Origin: Mactra quadrangularis
Taxonomy: Eukaryota; Mollusca; Bivalvia; Venerida; Mactridae
Direction of reading: 5' to 3'
Length of the DNA stretch: 64,000 bases
NCBI GenBank assembly: GCA_025267735.1
Contig: CM046301.1
Location: 55,013,872-55,077,871, forward strand
Part shown: positions 37,101 to 49,154 of the stretch, piece by piece
Position numbering within the stretch: the first letter of the stretch is position 1
Layout: each line of letters opens with the position of its first letter
The notes under the pieces: model-generated
What the model was told of the DNA's origin: nothing
The model's input: the letters and a program-made list of their open reading frames with translations, nothing else
Database searches by the model: none
Translations under genes and position numbers: made by a program

Positions 37101-40100
37101 ATATCTCATCAGTTAATCATTAACCTTGGATTTATTCAGGAAATATAATTCTGTAAGAGGTTGTAAATAGTGGTTATTTAGTGCTAAGTAACTTTAACTA
37201 AAATATCATAATACTTTTGTATTAACTCATCAGTGTAATAATTGAAACCTCACAGACATTCTCTTTTACATAAGGCCGCTGTTAAAAAGATATCCTAGTA
37301 ACTTAGGATCAAGACATTTGTTGAGACACACGTTTCTATTGTTGTTGTTTTTTCTTTAATGAAATTAGCTACAACAATTTGGTAGATAATTTACATTAGT
37401 AATAATTGACAATTAGAACGAGTTCAAGAGTTTTTAACACCTCCCGAAGAAAGAGAAATAGTGTAAAAACGTTAGCTGTCAAATTTGATAGACATAATTT
37501 CATTTCAATTCGTATTAAAATTGGTAAATTTTCTATTTCAGATAACACATATTACATACTAAAACTTTCCTCTTCAGTTCACTAATCTCCGAGGTCATTA
37601 AGAACACTTTTCATTTCCTGTTATTGTTGTGTCGAGTACGGTATTTTATAATTTGTCTCTGTAAGGTCGCGTTACCTTATTTCGCACATCATCATTATGA
37701 TTGTTTATGAATTGTTGTAGCGTCTAACGTGCTGTCCCTACTTGTGACATTTATAGTTACGAAAAACAATGAATTATAAAAAGAGCAACGTCTGAATATT
37801 TTCACATTTTGCTTCAATAATGACCAAACAATTGCTTCTTCAAGATAGCTTTCGTTTCTTTTTGAAGATGATATAAAATATTGAACGCAAAAAAAACTTT
37901 GTTGACAACTTATGTGTATCAATAAATACATATAGCATATTGTTTAGTCTGATGTTTTATGTACGGAATGAAAAAAAACAACAGAAATTTCACTTTGGTA
38001 CAAACTCATAGATTTCATGACAATCCGAAATTTCTAGTTACATTCATTGCTATTAACGTGAATTATTTTACAATGACTTTTAAATTCGAAGAATATTTAT
38101 TATGTTTATCATTAGACAAAGTTACATTGTAATATTTCTAATAATTTGAAGAATTATTTTTTATTTTATTTTTTGTATTACACAGCAATTTAATTTTTCA
38201 AGTACAGTTGTTTAATAATGCAGATATTGAAGTAAGGTATGATGTAGTAAACACTCACTTAAAATTATTATAAAACTAATCATTAACAATGTGGATTCTT
38301 TAAAACCATAACGTTTCTTTACATATATTTCATTTCAGATTGGTGAGACAGTTTCGTCGACATTCACAACGTTACTACTAGACATGTATGTGTATAAATA
38401 TGTATCTTGTTATATACAATCGGACAAAATGGTTTTCAAAGATTGAATAGAGATATTTACATAGTTAGGTACAAACTGTGTACATCGGCAGTTCCACCTT
38501 AGCATTTTAAACAGGTCTCAAACCTGTGTACTAAAAGTCAACTTGACTTTATAATACTTGTACAGACAGTATTTAGACAGTTTAGTGTTTAATACGTTTT
38601 TCACAATGCAATGTCAACTAATGTTATGTACCCAATTGACTTGTAAAATGCACAACCTGAATACTTCTTAGCAATATTTTACACTGTTTGATTAATACGA
38701 ACAATTCACGAGTTCGTCATTGACTTTATCAAATATCGTGTTGCTTAAAGGTGTAATCATATATATTTTACATTTAATCTGTAATGATATCACGAATGCA
38801 GATTCTAACATCATGCAACTATATTGATTATGTATTTTATTGCATGTCTTGGCAGAATGGAATATTGTTTTAAATGTATTCAACACGTAACATACTTTTC
38901 TGCGTATTGACCGAATGTTTCGCTCTCGTTCACTTTCTAATATCTGCTAAAAGTATATGTGCAAACCAATATTTCTATATTTAGACAACACAATTTACGT
39001 AGATACGTTCAGGCAATCAGTGGCAAGTTTACAATAAATACTCGCACATACACGTTTGAATCGCATGCCTGCCACGTAGTTTTTTAAACATATTTTGAGT
39101 AAGCTCACGCCTTTTATTTCAAACTGTCGATATGCAAGATGTTGTACAGTTTTGCATTATTAAAATAATGGCAAATTAACTAAAATAAAACATTGATATA
39201 ATTACACTTGTATCTCAGATCGTTTAATTGTGAACATAGAGCACATTCAACTCAAAAACAAAGTGAAACCACGCGATATATTATGACGTCATATGAGGTT
39301 GCATTCGTCACAAGTATGATCAAACCAAATATGGCATTGTTTGCTTAAACGTGGAGAAATGCCCGTCTATTTATACTTAGTTTGATCAGTTGGTCGTTCG
39401 AACCACTAAATAATAAAAGCAACGATGTGGGTAACGGTAGAGAATTCACAGAGCTGCAAAGAGAGCGTACACGTAATCCTAATCATGCTAATGAAAAACA
39501 TTAAATCTTGATTTTACTTTATTATATGGTCTTACTCTTAGCTAAAGCTTAACAAAAAGAAACTACTAATTGGCGATAAACATATAAAATAAAGTATTTA
39601 CTCCAATGCACACTTACAAAGTCAGCATCATTATATTCATTAAGCGTTACTACCATTAATAAAAATAGAAATAATAGCATTGCAGTTTACCAAATATAAG
39701 TAAATCTAAAACACAGACATTGGAGAAGATTCCTTTTCGAAGCCTTGGTGAAGAACTGGATAAAGCTTCTTAAACATCATATAAAAGTAATAGAAAATAA
39801 AAATTGAACGTGTCGATAAAATCGTGGAAATTTAATACAGATTAATGCCTGAAAATAACGGTGGTTTCGATACATGTATGTCCATTAGTGGAAATTGTCT
39901 TCCAACAGTTGGGAGAAGATATGAAAGTTCTGATAAAATGTAATTAGTAATTATTTAAACAAAATTTCCTCTTATGATGTAAAAGTCTACAAATACATGA
40001 GATTTAAGTTCGGATTCATTTACGGTAAACGTATACCGGCTTAATTTTGCATTTCAATTTATAATAGTTATTTACTGAAAGTTGCGAGTTTCAAGATATA

Positions 40101-41091
40101 ATCCTTGTATGGCGATGATTTCCACATTTTTAATGAAGAAGTATAGCCTTTCTTATTCTATTTTTATCAGAACAAAATATACACCTGTATGGTATCTTAT
40201 TAAATAAAAATAATACATATTACTAGGTGTTCTGTGTTTCCTTTATCAGTCTAAGTTGTCAGGTTTCATTCATTTAATGATGATGTATAGCTCTATGTGC
40301 CTGTTTTCATCAAACGTGAATTAAATCACCGACAGTTTGTTCTGTAATTCACACTTTTACCATTTGGTAAATGTTCATCAAAACTAAAATACAAAAGACT
40401 GATAATATTTTACGTCCAACGAGGTTTCTCTGCTCGGGATCGTTCATGGAGTTAATTTTCTTCAACTCAGAGCGAATATTTATTTACCTTGAAATTTTCG
40501 GTGACATCACGTCACCTTCTTCAACTGACTGATTTCTTGATAATATTTTGTTTACTTGTAGAACTGAACATATTTAACAAATACGAGTGTTTACAGAACT
40601 TGTTTACTAAACGCAAAACACTCAAAGTAGTTGTCATTACTTGTATAGTATCTTAAAAGGCTGAAGGATCTAGTCTCATTCTGATTCTGATATTGTATTT
40701 GGTGTAATCATATGTAAATCAAAGTACTGAAAGTACTGTTGGAAGGAATTTTTGAACGATTTTAGGATTCCAAAGTTACTATTTCGATATCCATCATCTC
40801 TATCATTCATAATCGAATGTATTTCATATTTCATTTTACATGCATATTATGCTACTGATCGAGAAGTTGTATGTTTTGATTCATGGGCAGGGCATACTTT
40901 CGTGGAGCTATGCCATGAAATAATTTCTACGGCCATTCTCCCTCCTACCACTGATTCTAAATCATTTTAATACGGCAGTGTTCAGTCACTGAATTGCATC
41001 TTGTAGTAATCCAGAGATTGAGTCTTTTCAGGAACAGGTGGATTGCTGGTCACGATTTAACCTAAACAATGTGTTGCCATTGAGTTAAGGC
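34172..41091. other. AT-rich noncoding stretch
   Basis: No gene is supported in about 6.9 kb. It contains a short AAT microsatellite (35700-35722) and a CRE-like TGACGTCA at 39284-39291. About 36830-37060 has a weak resemblance to 45690-45910 (shared TCTAAACGGGG). Open frames are all under 80 codons and without recognisable domains. It may be intronic or intergenic. Confidence 0.5.
35700..35722. repeat. Short AAT microsatellite
   Basis: Seven or so uninterrupted AAT units. Ordinary simple repeat. Confidence 0.9.
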
Positions 41092-41135
41092 CACAACAAA
41101 TTGATCACATGTTCTATGTATTTTGTTCTAAAGAA
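41092..41135. repeat. One end of the CACAACAAATTGATCA repeat family
   Basis: CACAACAAATTGATCA at 41092-41107, followed by CATGTTCTATG, matches the left end of the TIR element at 54865. I could not find the opposite terminus nearby, so this is a fragment or a strongly diverged copy. Confidence 0.45.
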
Positions 41136-41984
41136 TTGAGCTAAAGAGTAATCAAATTCTTTTTCCATATTTTGAATTTTGAGAAGCGAGCGAAAGCGAA
41201 GAATGAATTTGTGCGGTTTCTAAGACATTTATTTACCATAAGTTAAAAAGAGAAGAAAATGTATGGACTTTCTTATATAACATATAACCATATATCTATA
41301 GACTATATAGTGTAATCACGTAATAATTAGTTCTAGGTAATATAAAGCAAATTAACAATTACTCTAGATGAAAATTCAATTGAATTTAAAACTAGTTAGA
41401 AGTAGGGTAGAAGAGGTTTACACCTTCATCAGTTCATACGGAAATATAACTTCGTTTGTCTTTGGTATTACTTTTGTTAATACTAGATAACTACGAAGCA
41501 CAGATAACCCCGGTTCTTTTTTTGTGTAAACAATGTAATTAGATTTTAGTACATTATGCTAATGTCTAATAATATCACAAGAATTAAATCAAGCCTAATA
41601 TGTTATTTTGGGACATCAAAATTGTAGGAAATTCAATGTAAATTTTTCTCCCTGTCCTATGGATCAATCTTCATATTTTACACTACAAAGACACGTATGA
41701 CGTCACACATCAAGATAAGGTGTGTAGAGTGAGTAAATATTCAGTTTACGGTCTAAGAGAGAGTGCAGTTATCATATTTCTGAACAATGGATTGTGTCAT
41801 TGTAATTTCTAATGCCGTATGTTAGCAAGAATACATCACTGCTTTACCGTAACAGTGAAATTTGCTGATTTATTTTGCTATTTAGAACTCAAATTTCTAA
41901 CTTTTAGTTCAATTTCTACTTGGTCTAGTGTGAAAACTTGATTTTCCGAAATCTATTATGCGTCAATTTCAAGGTGCGGACGCA

Positions 41985-42200
41985 TTTTTTTTTTTTTTTT
42001 TGGATTTTAAGGTGCAAGAAATCAGACGAACATAACGGTTAATTTGTTGCGGTCTATTAAAAAACAAACAAAAAAAACATTTATGATACTCGCTCCGCGC
42101 TGTCACTAAACCTCTACGGACACCCATCCAAAAATTAACCTTACATTTCGTTGCTTAACTTCGAAAAATGTCCAGCGCTCTACGCTCTCAAAGTAAACCC
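41985..42200 (-). mobile_element. 5S-rRNA-derived SINE with poly(A) tail
   Basis: On the minus strand there is a 5S rRNA internal promoter: the A-box GAAGTTAAGC at 42162-42153, then 21 bases, then the C-box TTGGATGGGTG at 42131-42121. In animal 5S genes the same two words are also 21 bases apart, and AACG and GGTTA between them are kept. Downstream sequence runs through T-rich tracts and ends in 17 A residues (the T-run at 41985-42001 on the plus strand). A 5S promoter head plus a poly(A) end is the layout of a 5S-derived SINE (SINE3-type), not of a 5S gene: the 5S sequence is worn outside the boxes. The 5' limit near 42200 is approximate. A retroposed 5S pseudogene is the alternative. Confidence 0.7.
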
Positions 42201-43111
42201 CTGTTGAGATACTCGTTAAAATTGTATATATATACAATCGTGTGGTAGATACTACTGCGCAATAATACAAAAAAACTTCTTTCCATGCACAGTTAGAAAG
42301 TTGTTTGATTCACGTGTAAAAAAACCATTTAATATCATAATTTTAAGTATATGTTGAAATTACTTTTTCAACTTATCTACTTTTGAGAGTACACATATTT
42401 TTCTGCTGCACTATTTCTTGATCGCATTGACACATTGATTTCTATTGAGTTGAAGGTGTTGTTCGTTCTTTTTCAAATTTCCAAGAGCGCTGACATAGAA
42501 AGGAATTCAAAAAAATTCCTTCCAAAAATAACTAATAAATCGACCTCGTCAAACATTGATAATATTGTTGATTTGAACAGTGAACATTATAGTTTAGTAT
42601 TGTGATAAAAAAAGTCTTGACATTTCTTGTCAATATATTGCTGGAATATAGTAAGTATACTTGAATTTTGAAACAGCGCTACATTCAATGTAAATAAGTC
42701 AACTCTAACATTAGAGAGGAATAGAACAAAGCAACTGCTACTGTAATAGGTTTCGATTGTTTAAGAGTTCAATGACATTGTTTAAGATAGTTTTACACTG
42801 CAAACGAAGTTAATCTACAAAACCGATACGATTAAAAAAGTAATATATGCGAGTTCATCAATCATTGTTTACCGTACAGCGAATATAGTAACTTTCAAAA
42901 TGACACTTTGGTTGAATAACCTCACAAAATTGTCAATAAAACGCCTAATAGATGTTTTGTGTAACACGACGCCGCAAAAGACGCTACTAAGCAATGAATG
43001 AATTGAAGTTTTTATTGGCGTAATTTCAAGAGACTTTCGTCAAAACTTTTTCTTGAAAGCACAACCATGTTACCCCATGCATTTAACTCTAGTTTGGTTT
43101 TGAACTAAAAA

Positions 43112-43386
43112 CACTGGGGTCCAAAAGTTTATATACACATGTTAAAATTTGATGTTTAAGAGTATACTTGGATATTCTACATTTGTCGTTGTTATTTTCA
43201 CATTTACAACATTTCAACATAATACCTCAATGAAGTTCTTTAGTATTATTTCTGCTTTTGTCAAAATGCAGTATTTTAATGAATAATGACTTTCGTTGTA
43301 TGCTTATTAAATTCTCTACAAGAGTTCAAGTTTTCCTAGAAAATATGAAACAATCAAATGTGTAAAGGAACTTTTGGACCCCAGTG
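43112..43386. mobile_element. 275-bp Tc1-like miniature element
   Basis: The termini CACTGGGGTCCAAAAGTT (left) and, reverse complemented, CACTGGGGTCCAAAAGTT (right) match over 18 bases, followed by TTTA-rich words and ACACAT on both sides. This terminal sequence is characteristic of Tc1/mariner-group elements. TA follows the right end; the left TA seems lost. There is no transposase frame, so it is nonautonomous. It is a relative of the elements at 14953 and 22751. Confidence 0.75.
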
Positions 43387-44129
43387 TATAATCCAGAAAC
43401 ACTAATCATGGTGAATGATTTTAGACGTAATCATATGTAATTGTCTTTTTTAACAACCTGAATTTCTTTGTTTCCAGTGAGCTCCTCAAATAAATGAACA
43501 TATATCCTAGAAAAGCACACATAAGCTTTCTTCTTTGAGTATCAACATGGAGAGACGAATGTGAATACAAAGGCAATGTAATGAGCATAACACAAAGTTG
43601 ATAAGGAATTGTAAAAGTAACAATATTGTTTTACTGATTTGTTTATGCGGGAAATGTCTGATAAAATCATGACCTACAACATGTAGTCACTGTGTCAAAT
43701 TACGATGCTGTATTTGTTCTTGCTTTTAGCAAGGCAACCATAGTAGATTCGTTTGTAACGAAAACATTCAGTTACATTTATGTAAAAACATCCATAATAT
43801 TTATCAACATATTATTGCTGATATTAGACTTAAAATATGTCGAATGTTTTAAAATAGAACTGTGTATGTCATAATGCAATATTTTAAGTCACGTAATAAT
43901 GCAGACTGCTGTGGCTACAAAAAAGTATTTTTATAGTTATCTCGAAATTTATGTATCAAAAAAGGGTCGTGAGTTGCGAGATTTCAGACTAATTAAAGAT
44001 ATAATTCCATCACCTGGGGCATATCAAGCATGATTAAATTTATAGCATTGATTTTTAAAACACATCATGTTTGCTTCTAACGACAAGGATTTAACAATTT
44101 CAGTAACCCGTGAGTAAATCGTAACAAGA
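43387..44129. other. AT-rich noncoding stretch
   Basis: No gene or recognisable repeat was found. The longest frame is 60 codons with no known motif. Confidence 0.5.
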
Positions 44130-45190
44130 CTATAGCAGTGATTTTACCACTCTAAATACTGTGGAATAATATTCTTTAAAAATTAATTATCATCAGACAT
44201 TGAAATGTTCTTAGTTAATTCCTTTAGTGATAGTTTTTTGTAATGAGAGACACATTATCAAAAAAGGCAAAAAAACAACATGTAATTGTACGACTTTATT
44301 AAGAAATGCAAAACCAATGTGCACTGTATGTTTGTTTAATCCTTGGCAAGCTCCTTTTTGGACTTATTTAGTCACTGAAAAACAACAACAATTCAACCAC
44401 TGAAATACAGTTCTATTTTTAGATTTAATAACGTAGATGAAATATCTAACAAGTAATACCATTTGCATAACAAATACTTTATCACTGTAAATCATGTAAA
44501 TTTCAATAAACTCAGATTTCCAAAGTACATATTTATAACATATTCAGAATACTTGGTTTTCATTGTTGTTTGGTTTTTTTAACATAAAAAATGTGTGATG
44601 ATACGTATATATTCAGTATTTTAATTAAAAAGTCACTTGTAGAGAAATAATATTCACCATATCAAATTATTGTAGGTTTCTTCTACAATGCCTTGTTAGG
44701 GACTTTAAAATGATTCAACTTTGTTTGTTTTTTAAATGAATGACATGTCGCCTTGAGACTACAAGCTTGTTTAATGTTGAGAATTTTAATGAACTCCGTA
44801 ATGGAGATGTCGCCTTTAAAAACTTTGTTTTATACAACACGTAATAATGTCGTAAAACAACACGAAATGTTCACAAATAGAAAACTAGAACGTTCATTAA
44901 AAGTTAATTCTTAAAGTTTGATGAACTTTTTATTACATTTGACCAGTTTTAAAGCATGTTAAACACAAAATGAAAAACTGTGACATCGGTTCACACAGCC
45001 AATGTATTAAAGAACGATTACTTTGATCTCCTACGTGTGTTTTGAATTAGTTAATTGAATTATATTCTACATACACCAATCTCTAACAGTTCTCGTTCGA
45101 GTATTTTCTTTTAGAAATATGTCTGGGTAACCTTCTAAAGGGTTATCGCCCATTATACTTATCGTAAATTGTTTGCTGTAAATTAACTAA
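44130..45190. repeat. Old direct duplication, copy 1
   Basis: This segment aligns by eye with 47855-48790. The best block is 44800-44870 against 48580-48650, about nine bases in ten identical over roughly 85 bases (CTCCGTAATGGAGATGTCGC against CTCCATAATGGAGATGTCGC). The last match is GGTAACCTTCTAAAGGGTTATCGCCCA against a close variant. Flanks are much more diverged. In the best block all aligned codon changes alter amino acids and one copy has a frameshift, so it is not a conserved protein. Confidence 0.6.
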
Positions 45191-46410
45191 ATTCTTGAAT
45201 GATGGAGAAAGACTACGTAAACATTTCATATTTACCGTTACAATGAACCGTATTGGTGAGTATAGAAAATAAAAGCGTAGTTTTATGTTTCACGATTTCA
45301 GCAATAATGTGCTAAAATGTTCTTTTTACCTAATCATTACAGTTGGAAAAGAAACAATATATTGAGTTCAGTAGTTTATAGTTACCTTTTTAAGTCTGTC
45401 TTGTTCATTGGTTTGTTGATTTGTTTTGAGTTGTTGATTTTGTTGGATGTGGTTTTAAGTGGTTATTTCGTTTTCCGCAAAAATTGAGGCAATTGTTTGC
45501 ACGCGGGTGGAAATGGCTTTTTAAACAAATTTAGTATTGATTTAATGGTGAAACAAAATTTTATACAGTTTATCTAGAGGTTTATAGTAATATCCATATA
45601 TTGTAATGATTCTTACTCAGCTTAATAACGAAGTCATGGCATGCTTTAGTTTTCATGAAAAATCATTATTAAATGGATAAAGAAACGGCAGGCAAAAAAA
45701 AAGAAAATTTGAAAGAAGCAGTAAGTCATAACTTATAAAATTTAATTTTAAGAACAATCCCATGGCATTTTGCTTGTACATGGATTGCAGATGTATTTTC
45801 TAATTTCACCAAGATAACCAATTATTTTATCAAAATGCTGTTGAGAGCATCGAGAATAGTATATCTAAACGGGGTGGTGGTTAACCTAATCATAAAGTCA
45901 ATTATGTAAATTTAAATACAACTAGGATATGCAGTTGTAACTCACGTTTTCCGATATTCTGTTGATAGCATTTTATCACATAAATAATCGTAAAAAGTAT
46001 CCTGGTTTCAATTAATATCTATAACAACACTAAAAAATATCATAACATGTACCCTTTGTGCTATAAAATTGATAAAATATACCAAAATATGTAAAACGGT
46101 ACTTATTATGTCGACCCAATTTTCCAGATCTAGATATATCACTCTAGTAAGCTAATTATTATAATCTGTTCATTGAAATGTGTCATCAGTTACTTTTATA
46201 TTCAGTATTGACACCATTCCGACCATAATAACTTCAGGCATCAAAGTATTGTGAGAGGCGGAAAATTGTGGTGAAATAGTGCATGTTTAATATGTCCTTA
46301 CGTGGACGAAGCAGATTGTTTTAATTGATCTTTAACAAAACTAGCAGTATGCGTTATATATTAATTCATAAGGGCACTACTTGAAACTTAACATTGGTGT
46401 TTTTATCAAT
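45191..46410. other. AT-rich noncoding stretch
   Basis: No gene. A TTGTTG-rich low-complexity run sits at 45405-45460. Around 45690-45910 there is weak similarity to 36830-37060. Nothing else is recognised. Confidence 0.45.
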
Positions 46411-46855
46411 ACAATACAATACAATGCAATGCAATGCAATGCAATGCAATGCAATGCAATGCAATGCAATGCAATGCAATGCAATGCAATGCAATGCAAT
46501 GCAATGCAATGCAATGCAATGCAATGCAATGCAATGCAATGCAATGCAATGCAATGCAATGCAATGCAATACAATACAATACAATACAATACAATACAAT
46601 ACAATACAATACAATACAATACAATACAATACAATACAATACAATACAATACAATACAATACAATACAATACAATACAATACAATACAATACAATACAAT
46701 ACAATACAATACAATACAATACAATACAATACAATACAATACAATACAATACAATACAATACAATACAATACAATACAATACAATACAATACAATACAAT
46801 ACAATACAATACAATACAATACAATACAATACAATACAATACAATACAATACAAT
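46411..46855. repeat. Pentanucleotide array, 89 units in two homogeneous blocks
   Basis: The array reads as 3 units of ACAAT, then 29 of GCAAT (46426-46570), then 57 of ACAAT (46571-46855), with no interruption. It abuts the 3' end of the minus-strand LINE fragment at 46856, so on the LINE sense strand it is (ATTGT)57(ATTGC)29(ATTGT)3, an expanded LINE tail. Five is not a multiple of three and the unit lacks stops, so several frames stay open for 140-180 codons on both strands; these are artefacts and not genes. Confidence 0.95.
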
Positions 46856-47045
46856 AGTTCTTTATTCAGCATAATCTATATACAGATTGTTGCCTTAAAC
46901 AAGGCGAACACGAACATGAGAGAAGAACATGACAATACATGAAACACAAATAAATACAATAAATAAAACAAGAAAAAAATGAAGGAGAATCATACAATAG
47001 GAAAATGAATGGAATCAAATAAAAAAAATAATTAATAGTAAATTT
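46856..47045 (-). mobile_element. LINE 3' UTR with polyadenylation-like signal
   Basis: This lies between the LINE stop codon and the pentanucleotide tail. On the minus strand AATAAA (46866-46861) comes 5 bases before the first ATTGT unit. The same AATAAA-then-pentamer arrangement is seen at 55617-55649. Confidence 0.6.
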
Positions 47046-47381
47046 CTAATTTCGTTCTTTAAAAGCTACATGGATAAAATTAGCTAATTTTTTAAAAGTA
47101 CCTTGCTTATTTGTCTGCATTAAAATATTGAACTTATTTTTTGTTGGCCAACTATGGAAATATTTTGGTAAATGTTTTACTCTTAATTCTCGATATTTTG
47201 GGCATACAAGTACTAAATGGTATTCATTTTCAATTTGATTTAAATTGCATTTTTTACATAATAACAAAGTTTGATCATTACTATTATCATATCTAAATTT
47301 CATCGTAAATGAAAGTTGAATATATATTATTACCGAAGATTGGTGTAGATACATGAATAGATAAAACGCCAGGAACACCAA
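47046..47381 (-). pseudogene. LINE ORF2 C-terminal fragment
   Basis: The 111-codon open frame holds the zinc-knuckle tail of a non-LTR retrotransposon polymerase. Residues 42-60 show C-x2-C-x9-H-x4-C within LCKKCNLNQIENEYHLVLVC, followed by PKYRELRVKHLPKYF, then WPTKNKFNILM and KKLANFIHVAFKERN, the usual end of this protein family. Residues 1 to about 25 do not resemble the family, so the intact frame is luck beyond the breakpoint; the methionine start is not meaningful. The reverse-transcriptase and endonuclease domains are absent, so this is a 5'-truncated, inactive copy. Orientation and tail agree with the pentanucleotide array as its 3' end. Clade not assigned. Confidence 0.75.
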
Positions 47382-47854
47382 AGAAATCGTATAGAAAAAT
47401 CATATTAATATACGTCAATCATAGAATTTTTAATAAAATCTAATGAATAGACGGATGCATTCCAGGAAAGTGATTCTAGATATATATAAACAAACCATTT
47501 TCTCTTACTAATATTATCTAGACATAAATAACAAAAACAATATAATGCATTTTCTATCATTGTGAAAGTACGTAGCAGAAAATTAGTATGTATTGAAAGC
47601 AGAATGTCTTTTTATGACTAGAAATTAAACAAATCCGCGTCATAGAAACTCGGGTTCATTTATGTAGAACTTACATAGTTTAATTTGAAGTAAGTATTTT
47701 CTGATATAGGAGAGTTTCCATATAGGAACTTCGTATGACGAAGTTCTACACATTTTAAGTAAAGAAGTGTTATCTTTCATATTCTTATAAAATAATGTTA
47801 CCATTGAGCAAACCATACAAAGCCGATAACTTGTTTAGCCACTGGTACAACTTA
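47382..47854. other. Noncoding stretch with a short perfect hairpin
   Basis: No gene. GAACTTCGT-ATG-ACGAAGTTC at 47726-47746 is a perfect 9-bp hairpin. The rest is AT-rich and may include unrecognised LINE-flanking sequence. Confidence 0.45.
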
Positions 47855-48790
47855 TATTAAACACTCTAAATGTGTTGCCAAATAACTTGAACACATTCTT
47901 TTACAAAATAAATTATCACGAGACATGCAAATTTGTTAGATTATTCAGTAAGTACATTTAGTGATATTTCAAAATGAAAGACACAATACCAACTAAGCAG
48001 GAAAGCTTCCGGAATGCTTTCGGAATGAATATTATTTGCAATATTTAATCATGTCATTAATGTAAATTTCTTCTAACTCAGCTTGTCAAAGATAATTTTT
48101 AAATGATCAGTTCATTTGATTTTTATTGTTTCTTTTTTAAAGGTGTAATATATATTCGTAACTAGTGGTTTCTCCTGAATAAAAGCTGTAAAAATGAAAT
48201 AATTTGATACAACTGGTATTAATATCAAGATATATAAAAAACTGAATTTGTATGAATTTACATATCAGATGTCAACCAAATTCTAACTTACTAGGTCAAA
48301 CATTTTCGTAATGTAATAATTTATCTGTGTCCATAAAAATGTCTAATCTAATATTTATATATTCAGTATTGCTATATATCAGGCAATCTGTAGAACTTGT
48401 ACAGAAATAATATTCGTCTTGAAAATAATTGATAAGTTCAGTATGCTAGTGTTCCAATAGAATTTAATGCCACAATGTCTTGTAAGAGACTTTTAAAATA
48501 TTGACCTTTGTTTGTGTTTTCAATAAATGACCTGTCACCTTGAGACTACAATTTTGTTTTATGTTAAAATTTTTAATGAACTCCATAATGGAGATGTCGC
48601 CTTGAAAACTTTGTTTTATACAACACGTAATATTGTCATAAAACAATACGAAATGATCTTACATAGAAATTGGTATGGGAAAGAGATCGTTTCATTAAAA
48701 TGTCATTCTAGGTAACCTTCGAAAGAGTAATCGCCCACCTTCCTTCCTCAGAAACAAAAAGCAGTAAAATTATGTAAGTTATGTACAAAT
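47855..48790. repeat. Old direct duplication, copy 2
   Basis: The partner of 44130-45190, same orientation, about 3.7 kb downstream. Both are noncoding and AT-rich. The LINE fragment and its pentanucleotide tail at 46411-47381 lie between the two copies. Confidence 0.6.
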
Positions 48791-48909
48791 AGTATAAAAC
48801 AAAACTATGTTCATTCAACATACATACAAACAACCACCGTTCCGTTTTTATAATTTCATTTACCACCATGCGTCTAGCTCTCAGCTTGCTCACGACCACT
48901 GGTTCCTCT

Positions 48910-49147
48910 TATTTATTCTAGGTTTTAAAGCCGTGTCAACACAATTTGTTAGGTTATTTTACGGTGTCCAGCGCGCCTTACCTAGCTTTGCTGAATCATT
49001 GCAATAATCGGTACTGACCTACCCTTCCACAAGGCCGGAAACTTCTCCATATACATGTACCTTGTTAATGGAAGGGTATAAAATCCCCGGTGGGACTCGA
49101 ACGCGTACCCCGTTCGGAACACTAGATTCGAGGCGTACTACCATTGC
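48910..49147 (-). mobile_element. tRNA-derived SINE, decayed copy
   Basis: Read on the minus strand, the order is a worn tRNA head (B-box-like GTTCGAGTCCC near 49093), the conserved body word GGCCTTGTGGAAGGGTAGG near 49017-49035, and the tail CACCGTAAAATAACC. It is the same family as 14013 and 60489 but more diverged, with ACATGTAC in place of part of the body. A possible 7-base duplication TTCCTCT flanks it (48903-48909 and 49148-49154). Confidence 0.7.
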
Positions 49148-49154
49148 TTCCTCT

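Noticed and set aside
42111..42165. A functional 5S rRNA gene
   Set aside because: Only the internal promoter boxes are well kept; the rest is mutated and the element ends in poly(A).
46366..46942. Long open frames (140-182 codons) on both strands repeating QYNTI or CIVLY
   Set aside because: They are translations of the stop-free pentanucleotide array and not genes.
47726..47746. Resemblance of GAACTTCGT-ATG-ACGAAGTTC to loxP arms
   Set aside because: Only part of the arm word is shared and the spacer is 3 bases instead of 8. It is a chance short hairpin.
48527..48715. A 62-codon frame in the conserved core of the old duplication
   Set aside because: The sister copy at 44735 has a frameshift and stop, and all aligned codon differences are amino-acid changing.
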